Both the position numbers and the translations under genes were made by a program. 16,125 nucleotides of DNA from Pseudomonadota bacterium (lineage in GTDB: Bacteria; Desulfobacterota; JAPLJL01). Under the pieces are notes generated by a model. That model was given only the letters and a program-made list of their open reading frames with translations. It did no database searches and had not been told where the DNA came from. The stretch covers positions 1 through 16,125 of the forward strand of contig JAPLJL010000375.1 of NCBI GenBank assembly GCA_026388615.1. Direction: 5' to 3'. Position 1 is the first letter of the stretch; each line of letters starts with the position of its first letter. Below are positions 1-6,911 of the stretch, piece by piece.

Positions 1-2024
1 TGGATGTCCATCTTCTGGTAAAAATCGAGCGGGAGCTTCAGGGCCCGGGCTCGGGAACGGACATAGCTCATCGCCGCCCGGGCGGACTCCTTCATCACGT
101 CGCCCAGGTTGCCGGTGATGGTCCGCTCGCCTTTGCCCGGCATGGTGGTGACCTCGATGTGCAGGATCTCGCCCCCCAGCTCGGTCCAGGCCAGGCCGGT
201 GCTCATCCCCACCCGGTTTTCCTTTTCCTTCTGGCTCTGGCGGTATTTGTAGATGCCCAGATACTTCCGGAGGCTATTGAAGGTGATCGAAATCGGCTCC
301 TCCGTGGGGGTCCGGACGATGTTCTTTGCCACTTTGCGGAGGATGTTAGCCAGCTCCCGCTCCAGGTTGCGCACCCCCGCTTCCTTGGTGTAATGGCGGA
401 TGACCCCGTAGATGGTGGCGTCGGAGAAAACGATTTTCTTGTCTTTCAGCCCGTGCTCCTCCTTCTGCTTGGGGAGGAGGAAACGCTTGGCGATGTGGAA
501 CTTCTCTTCCTCGGTATAGCCGGGCAGGCGGATGACCTCCATCCGGTCCTGCAGGGGACCGGGGATGGAGTGGAGGACGTTGGCGGTGCAGATAAACATG
601 ACCTTGGAAAGGTCATAATCAAGATCGAGGTAATGGTCATTGAAAGAATTATTGAGCTCGGGATCCAGAACCTCCATCAGCGCGGCCGAGGGGTCGCCCC
701 GGAAGTCGGTGCTCATCTTGTCCACCTCGTCAATCAGGAAGACCGGGTTGGAGGAACCGGCCCGCTTCATCGACTGGATGATTTTGCCGGGGAGGGCGCC
801 GATGTAGGTGCGGCGATGACCCCGGATCTCGGCCTCGTCCCGGACCCCGCCCAGGGAGATCCGCACGAACTTCCGGTTGGTGGCCCGGGCGATGGATTTG
901 CCCAGGGAAGTCTTCCCCACCCCCGGGGGCCCCGCGAAGCAGATGATCGGGCCCTTGAGCTTGCCCACCAGTTTCTGGACCGCCAGATATTCGAGGATGC
1001 GTTCCTTGACCTTCTTCAGGCCGTAGTGGTCCTCTTCCAGGATCTTCTCGGCCGCGTCGAGATCGATCTTGTCCTCGGTGTATTCCTGCCAAGGCAGGGA
1101 GAGGATCCAATCGATGTAGTTCCGGCTGACGGTGGCCTCCGCTGACATCGGGGGCATGAGCTTCAGTTTTTTCATCTCCTTGGTGGTCTTGTCCAGGGCC
1201 TCTTCGGAGAGTTTTTTCTGCTTGATTTTATTTTCCAGTTCCGTGATCTCGGTCTGGAACTCGTCCTTCCGGCCGAGCTCCTTCTGGATCGCCCGCATCT
1301 GCTCGTTCAGGTAGTATTCCTTCTGGGTCCTTTCCATCTGTTTCTTGACCCGGCCCCGGATCTTCCGCTCGATTTGCAGGATCTCGATCTCCCCCTGGAG
1401 GAAGGTGAAGATGGTTTCGAGGCGCTGATTCAGGTCCACGATCTCGAGGAGCTTCTGCTTCTCGTCCAGCTTCACGTCCAGGTGCGGGGAAATCACGTCG
1501 ATCAGGCGGGAGGGGTCGTCGATCCCGGCCACGGTGACGATCATTTCCGGGGGGACTTTCTTGTTCATCTTGACGAAGGCCTCGAAGGCGGAAATGGTGT
1601 TCCGGACCAGAGCCTGGGTTTCCGGGCCTTCCTCCTGGCTGTCCTGGATCTCGTCCAGCTCGACCAGGTAGAAGTCATCCCGGGGGATGAAATCCTTGAC
1701 CCGGGCCCGCTTTTTCCCCTCAATCAGGATCTTCACGGTCCCGTCCGGGAGCTTAAGCATCTGGAGAATGGTGGAAACCGTTCCCACCGAGTAGATGTCC
1801 TCGGGCTTGGGGTCGTTAGTCTTGGCATTTCGCTGGGCCACCAGGAAGATCTCGCGCTCCCGGGTCATGGCCATATTCAGGGCCGCCACCGACTTTTCCC
1901 GGCCGACGAAAAGGGGAACCATCAGGTGGGGGAAAACAATGATATCCCGGAGGGGCAGCAGGGGCATGACCTGGCCTTTGCCGCCCGGGGCTAAGGTGTC
2001 GCGATTGTCGATACTGAAAGCCAT
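1..2024 (-). CDS. lon: ATP-dependent Lon protease, C-terminus cut by window edge
   Basis: Lon degrades misfolded and regulatory proteins in the cytoplasm as a hexamer. The window holds the first 674 residues. The N-terminal substrate-binding domain (about residues 15-215; PLRDIIVFPHLMVPLFVGR near the start) is followed by a coiled linker and an AAA+ module. That module has Walker A GPPGVGKT at 365-372 and Walker B VFLIDEVD at 428-435. The reading frame is still open at base 1 (ending ...FYQKMDIH), just before the protease domain would supply the Ser-Lys dyad. The catalytic residues therefore cannot be checked, and the truncation comes from the window rather than a mutation. The start at 2024 is set by a near-perfect Shine-Dalgarno (AAAGGAGGT, 2031-2039). 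It lies 32 bases after clpX, so co-transcription with tig-clpP-clpX is likely. Confidence 0.97.
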   Translation of the reverse strand, partial: MAFSIDNRDTLAPGGKGQVMPLLPLRDIIVFPHLMVPLFVGREKSVAALNMAMTREREIFLVAQRNAKTNDPKPEDIYSVGTVSTILQMLKLPDGTVKILIEGKKRARVKDFIPRDDFYLVELDEIQDSQEEGPETQALVRNTISAFEAFVKMNKKVPPEMIVTVAGIDDPSRLIDVISPHLDVKLDEKQKLLEIVDLNQRLETIFTFLQGEIEILQIERKIRGRVKKQMERTQKEYYLNEQMRAIQKELGRKDEFQTEITELENKIKQKKLSEEALDKTTKEMKKLKLMPPMSAEATVSRNYIDWILSLPWQEYTEDKIDLDAAEKILEEDHYGLKKVKERILEYLAVQKLVGKLKGPIICFAGPPGVGKTSLGKSIARATNRKFVRISLGGVRDEAEIRGHRRTYIGALPGKIIQSMKRAGSSNPVFLIDEVDKMSTDFRGDPSAALMEVLDPELNNSFNDHYLDLDYDLSKVMFICTANVLHSIPGPLQDRMEVIRLPGYTEEEKFHIAKRFLLPKQKEEHGLKDKKIVFSDATIYGVIRHYTKEAGVRNLERELANILRKVAKNIVRTPTEEPISITFNSLRKYLGIYKYRQSQKEKENRVGMSTGLAWTELGGEILHIEVTTMPGKGERTITGNLGDVMKESARAAMSYVRSRARALKLPLDFYQKMDI

Positions 2025-2056
2025 ACTCTTACCTCCTTTATTCCGAAAAGGGGATC

Positions 2057-3313
2057 TTAGGCCGTCCCCACGGCGGTTTTCCCGTAGACCAGGATCGGGT
2101 CCTTCCCCTGCAGGAGCACCTCGGCGTTGAGGATCACCTCCCGAACCTCGGTCTGGGAGGGGAGGTCATACATGATGTTGAGCATCACCTGCTCGAGGAT
2201 GGCCCGGAGTCCCCGGGCCCCGGTGCTCCGCTGCTGGGCTTCCTTGGCCACCGCGTTTAAGAAATCCTCGGTGAACTTCAGTTTTACCCCTTCGATTTCG
2301 AAGAGTTTTTGATACTGTTTTAAAATCGCGTTCTTGGGCTTGGTCATGATGCTGACCAGGTCGGCTTCCTCCAGTTCATCCAGGGCGGCCACCACCGGGA
2401 GCCGGCCCACGAATTCCGGGATCAGCCCGTAGCGGATCAGGTCCTCGGGCTGGGACTCGCGGAGAATATCTCCGATTTTTTTCTCTTTCTTGCTCAGGAT
2501 CCGGGCCCCGAAACCGATCCCGCTCGCGGAGATCCGGCCCGAGACGATCTTGTCCAGGCCCACGAAGGCGCCCCCGCAGATGAAGAGGATGTTGGTGGTG
2601 TCCACCCGGATGTATTCCTGCTGGGGGTGCTTCCGCCCGCCCTTGGGGGGGACGTTGGCCGTGGTGCCCTCGATGATTTTGAGAAGGGCCTGCTGGACCC
2701 CTTCCCCGGAGACGTCCCGGGTGATCGAGGGGTTTTCCGACTTGCGCGAGATCTTGTCGATCTCATCGATGTAAACGATCCCCCGCTTGGTTTTTTCCAG
2801 GTCGTAGTCGGCGGCCTGGAGCAGGTTCAGGATCACGTTTTCCACGTCTTCGCCCACGTAGCCGGCCTCGGTCAGGGTGGTGGCGTCGGCGATCGCGAAA
2901 GGAACCTCCAGGATCCGGGCCAGGGTCTGGGCCAGGAGGGTCTTGCCCGAACCGGTCGGCCCCAGCATCAGGACGTTGGACTTCTGGAGCTCGATGTCCC
3001 CCGGGGAAATATTGCGGTCGATCCGTTTGTAGTGGTTATAAACCGCCACCGAGAGGATCTTCTTGGCCTGTTCCTGGCCGATCACGTACTGGTCCAGGAT
3101 GCCCTTGATCTCGGCCGGGCGGGGCAGGCGGTTTTTCGGGATGGAAAGGTCATCCCGGTCCTTTTCCTCGGCGATGATTTCGTTGCAGAGCTCAACGCAC
3201 TCGTCGCAGATGAAAACCGAGGGACCGGCGATCAACCGCCGCACTTCGCGCTGGCCCTTGCCGCAGAAAGAGCAGGAAAGCTCCCGGGGCTCGTTTAAAT
3301 TTCTCCGGTTCAT
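2057..3313 (-). CDS. clpX: ClpX, ATP-dependent unfoldase subunit of ClpXP
   Basis: ClpX is the hexameric AAA+ unfoldase that recognises tagged proteins and feeds them to ClpP. The 418-residue protein has the expected parts. The N-terminal zinc-binding domain has C14, C17, C36 and C39. Walker A is GPTGSGKT at 118-125, the pore loop GYVG at 151-154 and Walker B IVYIDEIDK at 179-187. The RKH loop is near 227-229, the IGF loop that docks on ClpP is at 266-268, and a GRLP motif lies near 303-306. Length matches the family (E. coli about 424). The start ATG at 3311-3313 overlaps the clpP stop as ATGA, indicating translational coupling. The frame stays open further upstream inside clpP, but that extension has no ClpX character and is rejected. 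Confidence 0.98.
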   Translation of the reverse strand: MNRRNLNEPRELSCSFCGKGQREVRRLIAGPSVFICDECVELCNEIIAEEKDRDDLSIPKNRLPRPAEIKGILDQYVIGQEQAKKILSVAVYNHYKRIDRNISPGDIELQKSNVLMLGPTGSGKTLLAQTLARILEVPFAIADATTLTEAGYVGEDVENVILNLLQAADYDLEKTKRGIVYIDEIDKISRKSENPSITRDVSGEGVQQALLKIIEGTTANVPPKGGRKHPQQEYIRVDTTNILFICGGAFVGLDKIVSGRISASGIGFGARILSKKEKKIGDILRESQPEDLIRYGLIPEFVGRLPVVAALDELEEADLVSIMTKPKNAILKQYQKLFEIEGVKLKFTEDFLNAVAKEAQQRSTGARGLRAILEQVMLNIMYDLPSQTEVREVILNAEVLLQGKDPILVYGKTAVGTA

Positions 3314-3939
3314 GGATTTTTTCCCGCTTCCGTCTTGACGGGGCGGGCCGACTTCCGCTTTTCCATCACCTCGTCGATAATTCCGTATTCCTTGGCCTCC
3401 GCGGCGGTCATGATGAAATCCCGTTCGGTGTCCCGCTCGATCCGGGCCAGGTCCTGCTTGGTATGGAAAGCGAGGATCTGATTCAGCTCCTGCCGGATCC
3501 GGAGGATCTCCTTGGCGTGGATGGAGATATCGGTGGCCTGCCCCTGCACCCCCCCGATCGGCTGGTGGATGATGATCCGGGAGTTGGGGAGGGCAAAGCG
3601 CTTCCCGAAGTTCCCGGCGGCCAGGAGCAGGGCCCCCATGCTTGCGGCCTGGCCCATGCAGAGGGTTGAAATCGGGCATTGGATGAAGCGCATGGTGTCG
3701 TAAATCGCCAGTCCGGCGGAGATCACCCCCCCGGGGCTGTTGACGTAAACGTTGATTTCCTTGTCGGGGTCCTCGGATTCCAGGAAGAGGAACTGGGCGA
3801 TGATCAGGTTGGCGATGTCGTCGTCAATCGCCGTGCCGATGAAGATGATCCGGTCCTTGAGCAGGCGCGAAAAAATATCGTAGGCCCGTTCCCCTCGGTG
3901 GGTCTGCTCGATTACGATTGGGATCAGGGTGTTTTTCAT
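3310..3939 (-). CDS. clpP: ClpP, serine protease subunit of ClpXP
   Basis: ClpP forms the double-heptamer proteolytic chamber that works with ClpX. The 209-residue sequence carries the full catalytic triad with family spacing: S100 in GQAASMGA, H125 in RIIIHQP, and D174 in the ERDFIM segment. The short N-terminal stretch resembles the processed propeptide of other ClpPs (MKNTLIPIVIEQTHRGERAYD). The start ATG (3937-3939) overlaps the tig stop as ATGA, and the stop overlaps the clpX start in the same way, so the three genes look translationally coupled. Nothing is missing or unusual in the protein. Confidence 0.98.
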   Translation of the reverse strand: MKNTLIPIVIEQTHRGERAYDIFSRLLKDRIIFIGTAIDDDIANLIIAQFLFLESEDPDKEINVYVNSPGGVISAGLAIYDTMRFIQCPISTLCMGQAASMGALLLAAGNFGKRFALPNSRIIIHQPIGGVQGQATDISIHAKEILRIRQELNQILAFHTKQDLARIERDTERDFIMTAAEAKEYGIIDEVMEKRKSARPVKTEAGKNP

Positions 3940-5222
3940 TCTTTAATCTTAGCATTTGCCAGGAGCAAGGCAAAGATTCGCTCTCGGAGAAGTTCCTGGC
4001 GGGCTTGATTTTTCAGCTTTTCCTGCTCTTCCTCCGGATTTTTCCCGCCCTGCCGGCTTTTCGGGTCGCCCAGCTTGGCTTCGATCTCTTCGGCGCTGAT
4101 CTCGATTTTTTCCTGGGCGGCGATCGAGTTAAAGAGGATTTCGTTCTGGAGCTCGTGGGCCGCCTCCTCCTGGAAACGCTCGAGGAGCTTTTTCCCTTCC
4201 TCGGTTTCCAGGTTGAAAGCCAGGCCTTGCTGGCCCAGGTTCGACTGCATGAGATAAAGCAGGAATTGGGCTCGTTCCTCGACGGCAGCGGGGGCCAGGG
4301 TGACCGGGTTGCGTTCCCGCAGCTGGGCCAGGAGGCGGTTTTTCAGCTCCCGCTCCTCCCGGTTCTGGCTTTCCTTTTCCAGGCCGGCCCGGATGGCGCC
4401 GGTCAGTTCCGGCAGGGTTTTATAGGAAGAAACCTCGCGGGCAAAATCATCGTTTAATTCGGGGAGGATGGCTTCCTTGATCTCGTGCACCTTGAGATTC
4501 ATGGTGGCTGCCTTTCCGGAGAGCCCTTTCTGGGGATGATCGGCGGGAAAGGTGACCCGGACCTCTTTCTGCTCCTCCCGTTTCATCCCCAGGAGGGCTT
4601 CCTCCATGTCCGGGAGAAAGCGGTTGGTCCCCACTTGGACGGTAACACTCTTCTGGGCCTTTTCCTTTTTCTCCCCGGGAAGGAGAACCCGGTAATCCAG
4701 CACCACGTGGTCGTCTTTCTTCACGGGGCGGTTTTCTTCCACCACCTTGAGCTGGACCTGCCCCGAGCGGAGCTTCTCCAGGTTGGCGGTGACCTCTTCC
4801 TCCGGGACCGGGAAGCGGGGCTTTTCCACGGAAAGGTCGCGGTAGCGCCGGGCCTCCACTTTCGGAAGAACGGCGAACGTGACGTGGTAGCGGAAAGGCT
4901 GGTCCGCGGCGAATTTGTCGGTCTCAATCCGCGGCCGGCTGGCGGGCTCAAGGCTTTTCTGGGCCAGGGCGGCCGGGTAGGTATCCTCGACCAGATGCTC
5001 GATGGCATGGGCCTCGGCCTCTTCGCGGAAATAACTTTCCAGCACGGGGCGGGGAATTTTGCCGGGCCGGAAGCCCTTGATCTTAGCCTTCTTGCCGACA
5101 AGCAGGTAGGCATGATCGATTTCCGCCTTCACCATCTCCGGCGGGATTTCCACAGAGAGCTTGATCTGCTGGTTCTCGACTTCCTGGGTTTCCATCTTCA
5201 GGTTTTTCAGTTCCGTATCCAT
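3936..5222 (-). CDS. tig: Trigger factor, ribosome-associated chaperone
   Basis: Trigger factor binds the ribosome near protein L23 and shields nascent chains. The 428-residue protein is close to the usual length (E. coli 432). It has the ribosome-binding loop GFRPGKIP at 50-57, an FKBP-like peptidyl-prolyl isomerase domain at about 167-250, and a long helical C-terminal chaperone region rich in Glu/Lys/Gln. The start at 5222 is favoured by GAAAGGA six bases upstream. Met10 would give an N-terminus closer to typical family members but lacks a ribosome site. It is the first protein gene of the tig-clpP-clpX-lon run and ends in an ATGA overlap with clpP. The proteolysis genes and the chaperone that acts first on new proteins are thus made together. 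Confidence 0.97.
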   Translation of the reverse strand: MDTELKNLKMETQEVENQQIKLSVEIPPEMVKAEIDHAYLLVGKKAKIKGFRPGKIPRPVLESYFREEAEAHAIEHLVEDTYPAALAQKSLEPASRPRIETDKFAADQPFRYHVTFAVLPKVEARRYRDLSVEKPRFPVPEEEVTANLEKLRSGQVQLKVVEENRPVKKDDHVVLDYRVLLPGEKKEKAQKSVTVQVGTNRFLPDMEEALLGMKREEQKEVRVTFPADHPQKGLSGKAATMNLKVHEIKEAILPELNDDFAREVSSYKTLPELTGAIRAGLEKESQNREERELKNRLLAQLRERNPVTLAPAAVEERAQFLLYLMQSNLGQQGLAFNLETEEGKKLLERFQEEAAHELQNEILFNSIAAQEKIEISAEEIEAKLGDPKSRQGGKNPEEEQEKLKNQARQELLRERIFALLLANAKIKE

Positions 5223-5353
5223 GGGTGTCCTTTCGTAAAATTTGTGTTTCCGTCAGCTTTTATCCCTCCCCATAATCCTCTTCCCTGTTTGCCCCGTTAA
5301 AGGCGGAGGTGGGTGCCGCCCCGGCGGGCCCGAGAGAGGAGGCCTCCGGCTCC

Positions 5354-5377
5354 GCTTCCAGCCCGTAGGGCAGAAGC
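5354..5377 (-). other. Hairpin in the leader between tRNA-Leu and tig
   Basis: GCTTC (5354-5358) pairs with GAAGC (5373-5377), and inside it GCCC (5361-5364) pairs with GGGC (5368-5371) around a GTA loop. The surrounding 5320-5400 is very GC-rich, with a near-duplicated 13-base segment (around GCCTCCGGCTC and GCCTGCGGCTC). No U-run follows, so this is not a classical terminator. It may be a processing or regulatory structure in the shared tRNA-Leu/tig transcript. The pairing is visible; the role is inferred. Confidence 0.4.
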
Positions 5378-5421
5378 CTGCGGCTCGGAGAGGTGAGGAG
5401 AGTGTTTCTCCTGATAAAATT

Positions 5422-5508
5422 TGGTGCGAGAGGGGGGAATTGAACCCCCATCCGCTATTGCGGACCAGATCCTAAGTCTGGCGCGTCTGCCATTTCCGCC
5501 ACTCTCGC
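5422..5508 (-). tRNA. tRNA-Leu(TAG)
   Basis: This is a class II tRNA with acceptor stem GCGAGAG/CTCTCGC (5502-5508 with 5426-5432), anticodon loop CTTAGGA giving anticodon TAG (5472-5474), and a long variable arm. The T-arm contains GGTTCAATTCCC, and the discriminator A is followed by an encoded CCA (5422-5424). TAG reads CUN leucine codons. The gene lies about 200 bases upstream of tig on the same strand, so the two may share a transcript. An AT-rich stretch at 5530-5560 is the likely promoter region, but I cannot assign clean -35/-10 boxes. Confidence 0.97.
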
Positions 5509-5633
5509 CCGATTAAGATCTACCCCAGTCCAAAGTATATATTTTAACAAGTTTAAGCATTTCCCGCCTCTCCGGGGCTAATTATGGGAAAAACGGTCGA
5601 AAATAAACCCGGAGTCATTTATCCCCGGCACAC

Positions 5634-5927
5634 TCATCGCGGGGCTTGTCCCGCGGACTCTGCCCGCGGGGAACCCGGGGCCCGCCAGGTTTTGATTAGC
5701 CGTATTTTCTTTTCTCTCTGCCAGCTTTTCACCTCAAATTCTCTTTTGCTTGCTTTTGACTTATCGGAATATTCTTCCCAGTAGACCAGGTAAACCGGCC
5801 GACGGGATCTCGTATACTTAGCGCCTTTGCCGCGGTTATGGATAATAAGACGATTTAATAAATTATTAGTTATGCCGGAATAGAGTGAATCATCCTTACA
5901 TTTAAGAATATAAAAAAACCAGCTCAT
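5634..5927 (-). CDS. GIY-YIG nuclease superfamily protein (YhbQ-like)
   Basis: This small stand-alone GIY-YIG domain protein has 97 residues. FYIL (5-8) and LYSGIT (15-20) are the two halves of the GIY-YIG motif. R26 and E63 sit where the catalytic Arg and the metal-binding Glu are expected, and HNRGKGAKYTRSRRPVYLVY is typical of the YhbQ/UPF0213 branch. Family members probably act on DNA, but the cellular role is poorly known. The domain normally ends near the IRLIK segment (75-79). The last 18 residues are read from a GC-rich inverted repeat and look like fortuitous tail sequence. No clear ribosome site precedes the ATG, and a terminator-like hairpin lies 17 bases upstream, so expression may be low or depend on readthrough. 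Confidence 0.85.
   Translation of the reverse strand: MSWFFYILKCKDDSLYSGITNNLLNRLIIHNRGKGAKYTRSRRPVYLVYWEEYSDKSKASKREFEVKSWQREKKIRLIKTWRAPGSPRAESAGQAPR
5651..5671. repeat. GC-rich inverted repeat at the 3' end of the GIY-YIG gene
   Basis: CCCGCGG and CCGCGGG form a seven-base stem around a seven-base loop, followed closely by further CCCGGG/GGGCCC-type palindromic sequence up to about 5690. It lies inside the last codons of the GIY-YIG frame and encodes its non-conserved tail. Confidence 0.5.
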
Positions 5928-5943
5928 CAGCGGAGGTGAAATT

Positions 5944-5973
5944 AAAAACCCCTCACCTTAGGCTTGGGGTTTT
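5944..5973 (-). terminator. Terminator-like hairpin after the tRNA-His/Arg/Lys cluster
   Basis: AAAACCCC (5945-5952) pairs with GGGGTTTT (5966-5973) around a 13-base loop. Read on the minus strand, the stem ends in a run of five T followed by AATTT, which fits rho-independent termination of the tRNA transcript. It can also work on the plus strand. It sits just upstream of the GIY-YIG start. Confidence 0.6.
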
Positions 5974-5993
5974 ATCAAAGGTTGAAATCAACG

Positions 5994-6019
5994 CTCCTCG
6001 CTGCGCGCGGAGTTTTTTT
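5994..6019 (+). terminator. Plus-strand rho-independent terminator-like hairpin
   Basis: CTCC/GGAG plus CGC/GCG with one mismatch and a TGC loop (5994-6012) is followed directly by seven T (6013-6019). No plus-strand gene ends just before it, so it may block transcription running against the tRNA genes. Confidence 0.5.
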
Positions 6020-6037
6020 ATCAGAGAAGAAAATAAG

Positions 6038-6110
6038 TGGGTCGTACAGGAATCGAACCTGTGGCCCGCGGATTAAGAGTCCGCTGCTCTACCTGCTGAG
6101 CTAACGACCC
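6038..6110 (-). tRNA. tRNA-Lys(CTT)
   Basis: Acceptor stem GGGTCGT/ACGACCC (6104-6110 with 6039-6045), anticodon loop CTCTTAA giving anticodon CTT (6075-6077), T-loop GGTTCGATTCC and discriminator A at 6038. CCA is not encoded, unlike its neighbours. It is the last gene of the His-Arg-Lys cluster. Confidence 0.97.
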
Positions 6111-6116
6111 AATTCC

Positions 6117-6193
6117 TGGCGCGCCCGGGGCGACTCGAACGCCCGACCTGCGGATTCGAAGTCCGACGCTCTATCCATCTGAGCTACGTGCGC
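6117..6193 (-). tRNA. tRNA-Arg(TCG)
   Basis: Anticodon loop CTTCGAA gives TCG (6157-6159), reading CGA and related arginine codons. Discriminator G at 6120 and encoded CCA (6117-6119). The acceptor stem GCGCACG/CGGGCGC pairs at six of seven positions, with A opposite G at position 5. The T-stem GGGCG/CGCCC is intact. It is closely similar to the tRNA-Arg(TCT) at 6440. Confidence 0.95.
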
Positions 6194-6198
6194 TAGAG

Positions 6199-6275
6199 TG
6201 GGGTGAGTGAAGGGGCTTGAACCCTCAACCACTGGAGCCACAGTCCAGTGCTCTGCCAATTGAGCTACACCCACC
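6199..6275 (-). tRNA. tRNA-His(GTG)
   Basis: Anticodon loop CTGTGGC gives GTG (6239-6241). The histidine identity elements are present: an extra G at -1 (complement of 6275) opposite discriminator C (complement of 6202). Acceptor stem is GTGGGTG/CACTCAC with one G-T wobble. CCA is encoded at 6199-6201. First gene of the His-Arg-Lys cluster. Confidence 0.97.
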
Positions 6276-6290
6276 ATCCAAAGAGTTAAT

Positions 6291-6319
6291 CCTATAATCA
6301 AAATCCGCTAAATTATCAA
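6291..6319 (-). promoter_or_regulatory. Promoter for the tRNA-His/Arg/Lys cluster
   Basis: On the minus strand TTGATA (6314-6319) and TATAGG (6291-6296) are separated by 17 bases. Transcription would begin a few bases before tRNA-His. The -35 is good and the -10 moderate, in an AT-rich stretch. Confidence 0.55.
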
Positions 6320-6393
6320 CCATCCTGATTATATTATAATGTTTTATTTTCCTTTTTTCGTTTCCCGACTCACTTTATTTCTGGCGTCTTGAT

Positions 6394-6428
6394 TTTTACC
6401 TTTTACCTTTCACCTTTGACCTTTAACC
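6394..6428. repeat. Five-unit heptamer array (TTTNACC)
   Basis: Five consecutive seven-base units with no interruption: TTTTACC, TTTTACC, TTTCACC, TTTGACC, TTTAACC. Only the fourth base varies. The array lies between tRNA-His and tRNA-Arg(TCT), in the trailer of the latter, and is related to the array at the right end of the window (16052-16116). Confidence 0.8.
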
Positions 6429-6439
6429 TGTTTAGAAGA

Positions 6440-6516
<77 letters not shown>

Positions 6517-6543
6517 TCTTTTTCCATTTTATTTCCTAAGGTT

Positions 6544-6572
6544 AATGTAGGTATTTGCCGCCCCTCCGTCAA
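6544..6572 (-). promoter_or_regulatory. Promoter for tRNA-Arg(TCT)
   Basis: On the minus strand TTGACG (6567-6572) and TACATT (6544-6549) are spaced by exactly 17 bases, about 27 bases upstream of the tRNA. The -35 matches consensus at five of six positions. Confidence 0.6.
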
Positions 6573-6812
6573 GGAAGACGGCCGGTTTTTCCCCCGGCCC
6601 GGCTGGAATTTTCTTGCTGATCACCCGGCCGGCGGGTTTTGTGCTCTTCGTTCTTCCGTTTCCCCGCTCTCGTTTTTTCCTGTTTATGGCCTGCGGTATG
6701 AATCGTTTGACCGTTCTCCGTTTTTTTCAGATAATGCTGAAAACCCGGTTCTCCTTAAATTCATTTCTTGTTTAAGAGCCTGAGAGTTTTTATCCAGGGC
6801 GAGTAAGGAAAA
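6573..6812. other. Intergenic stretch with no recognised gene
   Basis: Between the tRNA-Arg(TCT) promoter and the next plus-strand gene I see no conserved protein, RNA gene or clear terminator. A plus-strand frame runs through it from inside the tRNA but has no protein-like character. The distal part (6750-6812) is AT-richer and would be the place for a promoter of the DUF3604 gene. TTGTTT near 6768 has no convincing -10 partner. Confidence 0.4.
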
Positions 6813-6911
6813 ATGGCAGGTAGAGAAGAAGATTCAAAAGATGAGGTTCTGTGTCAAAGATTGCTCAAATTAATAGAAATTCAGAAGCATCGTTTGCGCC
6901 AATTTATTTGA
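6813..6911 (+). CDS. Possible 32-residue small protein overlapping the DUF3604 start
   Basis: An ATG at 6813 is preceded by AAGGA at good spacing. It opens a charged, helix-like peptide (MAGREEDSKDEVLCQRLLK, then more basic residues) that stops with TGA at 6909-6911. It overlaps the first 61 bases of the DUF3604 gene in another frame and has a better ribosome site than the GTG start of that gene. It could be a leader peptide or a coupled small gene, or chance. I recognise no family. Its amphipathic, Lys/Arg/Glu-rich composition is the only support besides the ribosome site. Confidence 0.3.
   Translation: MAGREEDSKDEVLCQRLLKLIEIQKHRLRQFI

Noticed and set aside
159..1145. Plus-strand open frame of 328 codons opposite lon
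   Set aside because: The minus strand carries an uninterrupted Lon sequence with Walker A and B; the opposite frame is compositional.
3314..3679. Upstream extension of the ClpX frame through clpP
   Set aside because: The extra residues are clpP read out of frame; the ATGA overlap start gives a normal ClpX N-terminus with its zinc site.
4485..5300. Plus-strand open frame of 271 codons opposite tig
   Set aside because: Trigger factor is clear on the minus strand; the plus frame has no family character.
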